Shown one piece after another: positions 1 through 5,498 of a DNA stretch of 10,559 bases. Origin of the DNA: Candidatus Woesearchaeota archaeon (GTDB lineage Archaea > Nanobdellota > Nanobdellia > Woesearchaeales > WALR01); NCBI GenBank assembly GCA_015522765.1, contig WALR01000066.1, forward strand, positions 1-10,559, written 5' to 3'. The notes beneath the pieces were generated by a model, which worked only from the letters and a program-made list of their open reading frames with translations, did not search any database and was not told where the DNA came from. The translations under genes and the position numbers were made by a program. The stretch's first letter is position 1. Every line of letters begins with the position of its first letter.

Positions 1-1944
1 CCCCTCGAGGGTGCACATCCTGAACCTTCCTATTCCCATCCTCACAGCGCTCTTTATGTTATCCACCACTAGGGTGTCCCCGAATACGAATGAGAATGCA
101 TTGAGAAACCTTTTATCAAACTTTATGAGGTCAAGTGCCTTTCCTATTACCCCCTCTTTTTTTAGCTCCTCATCGCTGATGTCAATGCTCTTCCTTTTTA
201 TCTTGTTTAAAGGGAGGAATGTCGCGCTTCCCAGCCTGCTCTTCTTGAGGTAGGAGATGCACTGGGCGGCAACCCTGTCATTCTCGACAACAATCGCGTT
301 TACCCTCTGCCCCGCAGCCGTCTCAAGTGCGAGCTGATAAGCTGATTGAACGCTCCCTAAATTTGCGATTGTGTCATAAACCCCCTTAAACCTTGACTTG
401 TTCTCGATTATTGAGCGGACCGCTATGTTCATCCCCGCGCTGTCTTTTATGCTGGCTGATTTTACCTTGAGTTTTTCCAGCTTTTCTTTTATGCTGAACA
501 GCTTTTCCCTTGCGTTTGCAAGCTGGGATGCCTTTTCCGACTCCTTGTTGATGGCGTTGCTCAGCTCTAACGCCAAATGCTTGAATAGAACCTTTTTTTC
601 TTTTACCCCCTTTAAGGCGTCAGACTTGTCCTTGCTTATCTTCCTTATCTTCGCCATCCGCTCATTGATTGTGCTTAACTGATACTCCGCCTTGTCTTTC
701 TCCCGCATGCTCTCCTGCTGTCTTTCTCTCAGCTCCTGAACCTGCTTCTGAAGTTCGTCTGCTTCACTCTCTATTCCCTCAATCTCCTTCTCAAAGGAGC
801 TGATCTCATCGAGCCCCTGCTTCTTCCTTAGCTCGGAGAGTTTTTCCTGCACATTTTTTATCTCTTTCTCGAGCTGCTGCTTCTTTATCATTAAATTATT
901 CTTCTCCTCGTGGAGCTTGTTTATCTTTTCATCTATCTCAAGGAGGCTGTTGTTGAGCTGGGTCTTCCTTGAGTCAAGCTTCAGCAGCTCTTGCTCAATT
1001 GATGCAAGCCTGCTCTTATTTGTCCCTATGTGAACCCTTAAATCCTCAATCTCCTTGTGCAGCTTTGCCTGGTCGCCCTCGCCAGAACTCTTAATCTTCT
1101 CGCTTATCTCCTTTATCTCCTTCTTGTAGGACTCAGCCATTTCCCTTAGCTTGCCGAGTTTCTCCTCTATGCTCTTTATCTCCCTCTCGAGCCTATCCTT
1201 GTCCTTCTCTTTCTTCTCTATCTCGCTCTTCTTCCTGTTTATCTGGAGCTTGAGGAGGGCAGCAGAGTACTCCCTCTTCCTGTCATTAACATCCTTATAC
1301 TTGAGCGCCTCATCCCTCTCCTTCTTGAGTTCATTCAGGTAGGTCCTTCTCTCAGTCAGGATTATCTCTGCCTCGCTGAGCTTCCCGTCAACCTTTTCAA
1401 GCTCGTTAATGGCCTTTGCCTTCTTCTTCTCGTACTCGCTTATTCCAATAACATTCTCTATTGTCTCTCTTCTCTCAACCGGGGACATCTCAACGAATCT
1501 TGTTATATCACCCTGCAGGATGATGTTGTAGCCGTCAGGGTTTATCTTTGCCTGAAAGAGCAGCTCTAGGATTTCCTGCCTTGTCACCCTCTTGTCGTTT
1601 ATCATGTAAATGCTCTGTCCCCCCTTCCTCACCTTCCTGGTTATCTTGACCTCATTGGAATCAACCGAGAACTCCTTTTGCGAGTTGTCAAAGAAGATGC
1701 TTACCTCCCCCTCTTTTGCAGGGCTTAACTTCTTTCCGCCGTTGTATATCAGGTTCTCTGACTTCTCTGCGCGTATCGCCTTGGACGAGCCCTTACCAAG
1801 CACAAAGCAGACAGCATCGAGGACATTGCTCTTGCCAGAACCATTAGGCCCGAGAATGCAGTTATATCCATTGCTGAATACCATCTCAGTCTTATTTGCA
1901 AAAGACTTGAATCCCTTCATCACCAGTCTTTTTATTATTGTCAT
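1..1944 (-). CDS. smc: Chromosome segregation ATPase SMC, N-terminal 648 residues (3' end cut by window edge)
   Basis: SMC proteins are dimeric ABC-type ATPases that organise and segregate the chromosome. Translating the minus strand from the ATG at 1944 gives an uninterrupted frame to base 1. It opens with the SMC head motif KGFKSF, a Walker A loop GPNGSGKSN at residues 32-40, and the Q-loop segment LQGDITRFVEMSPVERR (Q144), whose wording is typical of archaeal SMC. A charged Lys/Glu-rich stretch from about residue 168 to 505 is the first coiled-coil arm. Residues about 519-648 are the hinge, with GVYDTIANL near its start, GSATFLPL in the middle and GRFRMCTLEG at the edge. The second coiled coil, the ABC signature and Walker B lie outside the window. 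The start is supported by a purine-rich GGAAGG about 6 nt upstream and a TATA-like box further up. It follows rnhB on the same strand after 105 nt. Rad50 is unlikely because the hinge is SMC-type and there is no zinc hook. Confidence 0.96.
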   Translation of the reverse strand, partial: MTIIKRLVMKGFKSFANKTEMVFSNGYNCILGPNGSGKSNVLDAVCFVLGKGSSKAIRAEKSENLIYNGGKKLSPAKEGEVSIFFDNSQKEFSVDSNEVKITRKVRKGGQSIYMINDKRVTRQEILELLFQAKINPDGYNIILQGDITRFVEMSPVERRETIENVIGISEYEKKKAKAINELEKVDGKLSEAEIILTERRTYLNELKKERDEALKYKDVNDRKREYSAALLKLQINRKKSEIEKKEKDKDRLEREIKSIEEKLGKLREMAESYKKEIKEISEKIKSSGEGDQAKLHKEIEDLRVHIGTNKSRLASIEQELLKLDSRKTQLNNSLLEIDEKINKLHEEKNNLMIKKQQLEKEIKNVQEKLSELRKKQGLDEISSFEKEIEGIESEADELQKQVQELRERQQESMREKDKAEYQLSTINERMAKIRKISKDKSDALKGVKEKKVLFKHLALELSNAINKESEKASQLANAREKLFSIKEKLEKLKVKSASIKDSAGMNIAVRSIIENKSRFKGVYDTIANLGSVQSAYQLALETAAGQRVNAIVVENDRVAAQCISYLKKSRLGSATFLPLNKIKRKSIDISDEELKKEGVIGKALDLIKFDKRFLNAFSFVFGDTLVVDNIKSAVRMGIGRFRMCTLEG

Positions 1945-1988
1945 CTTAATCCTTCCCTGAGCCGGATATTCCTATCTCCACCTTAACA

Positions 1989-2000
1989 TTTATAAAATAA
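1989..2000 (-). promoter_or_regulatory. TATA-like box upstream of smc
   Basis: On the minus strand this reads TTATTTTATAAA, an archaeal TATA-like element about 50 nt before the smc ATG. That would leave a leader of roughly 24 nt containing the purine-rich GGAAGG. I see no clear T-rich terminator between rnhB and this box, so smc may also be reached by read-through from rnhB. Confidence 0.45.
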
Positions 2001-2049
2001 TCGGTCAATTCATTATCGTTTTTGTCTTGGGGGCTTTAGTCAACAGCCA

Positions 2050-2712
2050 TTACCTCTTAAAAAAAGAGAGGCTCCTCTGGTTTTTTTTCTGAGCGGCATT
2101 CTTCCATGACGACCAGCTTTTCCTGAAGAAGGGGTACTTCGAGTAGTTCTCCCTTAAGAATGCCCTTGTAAAGGGGTCGCTTGGATAGCCTGACCCAAAG
2201 TCAACCCCGTATTTTCTTTTGAGTTTTTCTATCTCTCTGTCCCTTGTCACCTTTGCGAGTATTGAAGCGGCGGAAACAACAGGGTGGTTTAAGTCAGCCT
2301 TATTCTCGGCCACTACCTCAATCTTTAATCCCTCTGTGAGCCTCTCTATGAGCTGCCTGTAAGCAGAGGTGTTATTTGAGGGGGAGTCAAGGACGACCCT
2401 TTGCGGCTTCAGCCTCTTTATTATTGAGGCGCTTACAGCCGCCTCCAGCTTGTTGAGGTTGTTTGTGTCGCTCTCAACAGCATTGTCTATCTCCATTGGG
2501 CTTATTTTTTCTATCACAAAGTCCTTTGCGATATCCTTCACTACATTGAACAGCCTCTCCCTCTCGTCCCGCGATAACAGCTTGGAATCCTTAATTCCCA
2601 GCTCCCTCAGCTTCCCGCTGTCCGCCTCGTCAATGACAACACCTGCTATGACCATGGGCCCAATCACAGGACCCCTCCCTGCTTCGTCTATCCCTCCTAA
2701 GGCGATTCCCAT
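2050..2712 (-). CDS. rnhB: Ribonuclease HII
   Basis: RNase HII cuts the RNA strand of RNA-DNA hybrids and starts removal of single ribonucleotides left in DNA. The 220-residue product is of normal archaeal length. It carries the catalytic carboxylates in their usual motifs: D9 and E10 in GIDEAGRGPVIGPM, D109 in VVLDSPS, and D140 in NKADLNHPVVSAASILAKV. The family-typical FGSGYPSDP follows at about residues 172-180. The tail has RKSW and ends with QRSLSFFKR, in which Q212, L215 and F218 match positions 1, 4 and 7 of a PCNA-interacting (PIP) box. The ATG at 2712 gives the standard compact N-terminus. No well-spaced Shine-Dalgarno precedes it (a GAGGA sits directly against the ATG), but a BRE/TATA-like element lies about 27 nt upstream, so a leaderless transcript is likely. 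It sits between the initiator tRNA and smc, all on one strand. Confidence 0.97.
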   Translation of the reverse strand: MGIALGGIDEAGRGPVIGPMVIAGVVIDEADSGKLRELGIKDSKLLSRDERERLFNVVKDIAKDFVIEKISPMEIDNAVESDTNNLNKLEAAVSASIIKRLKPQRVVLDSPSNNTSAYRQLIERLTEGLKIEVVAENKADLNHPVVSAASILAKVTRDREIEKLKRKYGVDFGSGYPSDPFTRAFLRENYSKYPFFRKSWSSWKNAAQKKNQRSLSFFKR

Positions 2713-2733
2713 TCCTCTTGTTCTTGCGGCTCT

Positions 2734-2747
2734 ATTAAAAAATCTTT
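2734..2747 (-). promoter_or_regulatory. BRE/TATA-like promoter of rnhB, probably leaderless
   Basis: The minus strand reads AAAGATTTTTTAAT. The centre of the T/A-rich part is 26-27 nt before the rnhB ATG, the distance expected between an archaeal TATA box and the transcription start, so transcription should begin at or next to the ATG. Nearly the same string stands at the same distance before the zinc-ribbon gene at 3025. The T6 run inside it could also help stop tRNA transcription. Confidence 0.55.
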
Positions 2748-2763
2748 TGTTGCTACTTTTCAG

Positions 2764-2768
2764 AAAAA
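2764..2768 (-). terminator. T-run just downstream of the initiator tRNA
   Basis: A run of five T on the minus strand, preceded by CCC, begins 7 nt past the tRNA discriminator base. Archaeal RNA polymerase can terminate at short T-runs without a hairpin. A second run of six T lies at 2737-2742. The role is inferred from position only. Confidence 0.35.
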
Positions 2769-2774
2769 GGGATA

Positions 2775-2849
2775 TAGCGGGGAGAGGATTTGAACCTCTG
2801 ACCTGAGGGTTATGAGCCCTCCGGGCACTCCTAACTGCCCCACCCCGCT
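2775..2849 (-). tRNA. Initiator tRNA-Met (anticodon CAT)
   Basis: The minus strand folds into a complete 75-nt cloverleaf. The acceptor stem is AGCGGGG paired with CCCCGCT, followed by discriminator A. The D arm is GGGC/GCCC around a 10-nt loop containing GG. The anticodon arm GAGGG-CTCATAA-CCCTC carries CAT, the variable loop is AGGTC, and the T arm AGAGG/CCTCT has loop TTCAAAT. The A1-U72 pair and three consecutive G-C pairs (29-31 with 39-41) mark it as the initiator rather than elongator Met or the CAU isoleucine tRNA. CCA is not encoded and must be added afterwards, and no intron is present. It supplies the first methionine of every protein. Confidence 0.97.
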
Positions 2850-2886
2850 CTGTCAGCGTGATTATTAATTATTGGTTTCGATAATA

Positions 2887-2900
2887 ATATAAAAGTCTTT
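2887..2900 (-). promoter_or_regulatory. BRE/TATA-like promoter of the initiator tRNA
   Basis: The minus strand reads AAAGACTTTTATAT, an A-rich BRE-like part followed by a TATA-like part. Its centre is about 40 nt before the mature tRNA 5' end, which implies a leader of roughly 15 nt removed by RNase P. The surrounding 2850-3024 stretch has no gene I can support; it holds this promoter and that of the next gene on the other strand. Confidence 0.55.
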
Positions 2901-2910
2901 CCTTCTGCGC

Positions 2911-2920
2911 TGTTTTATAT
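2911..2920 (+). promoter_or_regulatory. Unassigned TATA-like box
   Basis: The plus strand reads TGTTTTATAT. It is an acceptable TATA-like element, but lies about 110 nt before the nearest rightward start codon, which has its own better box. It might start a longer leader or a small RNA, or be chance in A/T-rich intergenic DNA. Confidence 0.2.
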
Positions 2921-2989
2921 CCGGGATTATGCTCCTGATAAATTTACTGCGAAATAATTTCCGGGCACTACAGAAGAAAGCTTCCATAG

Positions 2990-3003
2990 AAAGATTTTTA
3001 AAT
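2990..3003 (+). promoter_or_regulatory. BRE/TATA-like promoter of the zinc-ribbon gene, probably leaderless
   Basis: The plus strand reads AAAGATTTTTAAAT, centred 26-27 nt before the ATG at 3025, so transcription should start essentially at the start codon. There is no Shine-Dalgarno before that ATG, in keeping with a leaderless message. Confidence 0.6.
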
Positions 3004-3024
3004 GTGCATTCATAAACAGCACTT

Positions 3025-3195
3025 ATGAAACTCGTTTGTAATAAGTGCGGCTACAGGTTTGAGAGTGAGAGGATACCAGAGGTGTGCCCCTACTGCGGGG
3101 AGAGGGGCGCGATAACCAGGGAGAAAAGCGCCCAGGAGATTATCGACGAGGTCGCTGTTGACACTGATAAGCAGGGGAATAAACAGGGGGAATAA
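3025..3195 (+). CDS. Small zinc-ribbon (rubredoxin-like) protein, 56 residues
   Basis: The frame starts at the ATG at 3025 and ends at TAA. The N-terminal half has two knuckles, C5-x2-C8-G-Y and C21-P-Y-C24-G, spaced as in small zinc ribbons and rubredoxin-like domains, so it should bind one metal ion, most likely zinc. Residues 25-47 are polar and may form a helix (SAQEIIDEVAV). The last eight residues, KQGNKQGE, are encoded by a 12-13 bp tandem repeat, and the stop codon itself falls in the second repeat unit. There are no membrane segments or signal peptide. The function is not recognisable; proteins this small with a ribbon are often accessory subunits in transcription, translation or redox chemistry, but nothing here selects among these. 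The promoter at the expected distance supports it as a real gene. The open frame on the opposite strand lacks any such pattern. Confidence 0.75.
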   Translation: MKLVCNKCGYRFESERIPEVCPYCGERGAITREKSAQEIIDEVAVDTDKQGNKQGE

Positions 3196-3217
3196 AGAGG
3201 GGGAATAAACAGGGGAG
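3172..3217 (+). repeat. Tandem repeat of about 13 bp (CAGGGGGAATAAA), 3.5 units
   Basis: Successive units are CAGGGGAATAAA (12 bp), CAGGGGGAATAAA, GAGGGGGAATAAA and a partial CAGGGGAG. Units differ mainly in having four or five G, as slippage would produce. The array encodes the C-terminus and stop of the zinc-ribbon protein and continues past it. Confidence 0.85.
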
Positions 3218-3224
3218 CGAGACT

Positions 3225-3268
3225 CCTGCACTTAACCTGCACTTAACCTGCACTTAACCTATACAATT
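3225..3268 (+). repeat. Tandem repeat of 11 bp (CCTGCACTTAA), 3 exact units plus one decayed
   Basis: CCTGCACTTAA occurs three times without a gap (3225-3235, 3236-3246, 3247-3257), followed by a decayed fourth copy CCTATACAATT. The array ends about 30 nt before the aspA-like start codon and touches its putative promoter. It may be slippage-born or an array of sites for a regulator, one per helical turn; the sequence alone does not decide. Confidence 0.88.
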
Positions 3269-3270
3269 GG

Positions 3271-3280
3271 CTTATATGAT
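3271..3280 (+). promoter_or_regulatory. TATA-like box before the aspA-like gene
   Basis: CTTATATGAT is centred about 22 nt before the ATG at 3298, slightly close for an archaeal TATA box. An alternative is the decayed repeat unit CCTATACAATT at 3258-3268, which would leave a short leader containing GGGGGAAAG as ribosome-binding site. I cannot choose between them. Confidence 0.35.
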
Positions 3281-3297
3281 TATTTCTGGGGGAAAGC

Positions 3298-4593
3298 ATG
3301 AATAATTTCAGGGTAGAGAGGGATTCAATAGGAGCGTTCAGGGTTCCTGCGGACGCCTATTATGGAATATTCACAGAGCGGGCCCGCCAAAATTTCAGGA
3401 TAAGCCATTCTAAGATGCCTATTGAGATTATAAGGTCCCTTGCCCTCATAAAAAAAGCAGCTGTCATGGCAAATGTGCGTCTGGGGAAGCTCGCTAAAAA
3501 GAAGGGGGACGCGATAATAAGGGCCGCTGATGAGGTAATAAAGGGGAAGTATGATGACGAGTTTATTCTGGACGCCTTCCAGGCAGGCGCGGGCACGAGC
3601 TCGAACATGAATGTAAACGAGGTAATAGCGAACAGGGCGACTGAAATCCTCGGGGGCAGGAAGGGGCAGTACATTGTCCATCCCAATGACGATGTCAATA
3701 TGTCGCAGAGCTCAAACGATGTTTTTCCTGTAGCCATAAGGATAACAGCCTATATGCTTTCTCTCAAGCTTTTAAGGGAGGTTCATCTTCTGGGAGAGGC
3801 GCTGAAAGAAAAGAGGGCTGAGTTTCGCGGCGTTAAGAAGGTGGGGAGGACACACCTCCAGGACGCTGTTAATATTAATGTGGGCGACGAGTTTAGGGGC
3901 TATGAAGGTGTTGTAATGAGGGAGCACTCGCATATAAAAGCGGCGGCAGGAGAGCTACTGGAGCTAAATCTCGGCGCCACTGCAGTGGGCAACGGCATTA
4001 ACACGCCCAAAGGCTTTAAGAGGGAGATAATCAATGCCATACGCAGGATGACAGGCATAAAGTTCAGGGAGGGGAGGAACCTCTTTGAGCTTACCCAGAG
4101 CCACAATTCCCTGCTTAACTTCTCGTCTGCATTGAGAAACCTCGCTGTTGGAATTGACAAGATATGCAATGATATGCGCCTGCTTTCATCAGGACCTCTG
4201 GCAGGCTTTAATGAGATTCTCCTTCCAAAAGTCCAGCCCGGGAGCAGCATCATGCCCGCCAAGGTCAACCCAAGCATCCCCGAGGCGGTTAATATGGCCT
4301 GCTACAGGGTAATAGGAAACGACACTACTGTAATGATGGCGGCTAATGCCGGCCAGCTCGAGTTAAATGTTATGACACCTGTAATCGCGTTCTCACTTGT
4401 TGAATCAACCAGAATTCTGGAGAACGCCATTGAGACATTAAGGAAAAAGGCGATAGCAGGGCTTAAGGTCAATGAGAAGCGTCTCAAAGAGACGGCCTCC
4501 TCGAATGTGATGGATTACACAAGGCTGGCGCCTAAACTCGGCTACTCAAGGGTTGCAGAGCTTATTAAGAAGAAGCTCAAAGAGTTAAAGTGA
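3298..4593 (+). CDS. aspA: Aspartase/fumarase superfamily class II lyase, probably aspartate ammonia-lyase
   Basis: Homotetrameric lyases of this family form fumarate from aspartate (aspartase) or from malate (fumarase). The active-site segments are complete: GTSSNMNVNE (99-108), SQSSND (136-141), GRTHLQDA (183-190) and the signature loop GSSIMPAKVNP (315-325), where S316 should be the catalytic serine and K322 the conserved lysine. The second half reads like aspartases (LLELNLGATAVGNGINTPKGF split over 220-240, GNDTT, AGQLELNVM). The SSN-D-V and NEVIANRA wording of the first half is that of fumarase C. At 431 residues it is about 35-45 shorter than typical members: it keeps LAPKLGYSRVAELIKKK but lacks the usual end segment with a leucine-rich EEELDE-type motif. 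The start gives the usual RVERDSIG N-terminus, and GGGGGAAAG lies just upstream. It converges on mdh with a 9-bp overlap. Superfamily membership is near certain; aspartase is preferred over fumarase at about two to one. Confidence 0.9.
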   Translation: MNNFRVERDSIGAFRVPADAYYGIFTERARQNFRISHSKMPIEIIRSLALIKKAAVMANVRLGKLAKKKGDAIIRAADEVIKGKYDDEFILDAFQAGAGTSSNMNVNEVIANRATEILGGRKGQYIVHPNDDVNMSQSSNDVFPVAIRITAYMLSLKLLREVHLLGEALKEKRAEFRGVKKVGRTHLQDAVNINVGDEFRGYEGVVMREHSHIKAAAGELLELNLGATAVGNGINTPKGFKREIINAIRRMTGIKFREGRNLFELTQSHNSLLNFSSALRNLAVGIDKICNDMRLLSSGPLAGFNEILLPKVQPGSSIMPAKVNPSIPEAVNMACYRVIGNDTTVMMAANAGQLELNVMTPVIAFSLVESTRILENAIETLRKKAIAGLKVNEKRLKETASSNVMDYTRLAPKLGYSRVAELIKKKLKELK

Positions 4594-5497
4594 GAGCAGG
4601 CTGATGTTACTTCTGACTTCCTCTGCGGCCGCTTTGAGCTTTTCCATCGTATCATGGTCAAGCTCAAATATCTCTACCTTCTCCACTCCTCTGGAGGATA
4701 TAACCGCGGGCACCCCTATGAACACATCATTAATTCCGTACTCCCCCTCTAAATAGGCAGATACAGGCATCTCCTCCCTGCTGTCATTCGCTATTGCCAT
4801 CACCATTTTTGCTATGGCTGATGCAGGGGCAAAATAGGCTGAGCCCTTCTTAAGATACTTCACTATCTCTGCTCCCGCGTTTATTGTTTTCTCAATAATC
4901 ACTGAGAGTTCGCTATCGCTTAGAAACTCTGTTATTGGCTTTCCCTTCACAGTTGTTTTGTCTATTACAGGAACCATGTGGTTTCCGTGGGAGCCGAGCA
5001 CAACAGCGTCGATATCTTTCGGTGAGCAGTCGAGCTCCTCAGCGATGAAGCTCTTAAACCTCGCGGTGTCGAGCATCCCTGCCATTCCCATCACCCTGCT
5101 CTTCCCGAAGCCCGTTATTTTCATGACTAAATACGCCATTACATCAAGGGGGTTTGTAACCACGATAATAGTCGAGTTTGGGGCAAGGCTCTTTATGCTG
5201 GTTGAGATTCCTCTTATTATGCCGGCGTTTTTGTTCAGAAGGTCCGCCCTGTCCATTCCCGGCATTCTCGGGAAGCCGAACCACGACAATATCAGAGTCT
5301 TTGATTAGTGATATGTCTGTTGTCCCCCTCACACTTGAGGCGCTCTCGAACAGGGGCATTGCATGGTTGATGTCCATTGCCTTGCCCTTCACACTTTCAA
5401 CAATGTCGACCAGGACAATGTCCGCGAAGTTCTTTGTCGCAAGGAGAAACGCGGTGGTCGCCCCCACCATCCCCGCACCTATAATGCTTATCTTCAT
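4585..5497 (-). pseudogene. mdh: Malate dehydrogenase (LDH-like), split by a frameshift at about 5278
   Basis: The enzyme interconverts malate and oxaloacetate with NAD(P). Frame one, from the ATG at 5497, gives GAGMVG (7-12), LVD with D31 for cofactor binding, and runs through SDIVVV to residue 73; it then turns into unrelated sequence. The frame resuming at base 5277 continues with GFPRMPGMDRADLL, VTNPLDVMAY, MLDTARF, the catalytic-His segment GSHGNHMVP and LEGEYGI. Family members read V-T-A-G-F at the junction; here one base stands where six (Thr-Ala) are expected, equal to a 5-nt deletion. Joined, the product would be 305 residues, normal for the family. The arginines, aspartate and histidine that define a malate dehydrogenase are all present, and no further stop occurs in about 230 codons. 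It starts 1 nt after folD, with a G-rich ribosome-binding site. As written, no functional enzyme can be made; a recent mutation or a sequence error is equally possible. Confidence 0.9.
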
Positions 5498-5498
5498 A

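Noticed and set aside
398..682. Rightward open frame across the smc coiled coil
   Set aside because: Low-complexity Ser/Phe/Leu translation caused by the reverse complement of Lys/Glu-rich coiled-coil codons; the minus strand encodes a clear SMC protein.
3010..3231. Leftward 73-residue open frame opposite the zinc-ribbon gene
   Set aside because: No motif or ribosome-binding site; the plus strand has a cysteine pattern and a promoter, so this is a shadow.
3172..3268. Possible CRISPR array
   Set aside because: The repeats are directly adjacent with no spacers and only 11-13 bp long; they are simple tandem repeats.
3325..3737. Leftward open frames within the lyase gene
   Set aside because: They resemble nothing, while the plus strand gives a full family protein.
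5265..5300. Programmed frameshift or internal restart making a functional malate dehydrogenase
   Set aside because: No slippery heptamer or stimulatory structure is visible, and a restart at the TTG near 5289 would omit the whole cofactor-binding N-terminus.
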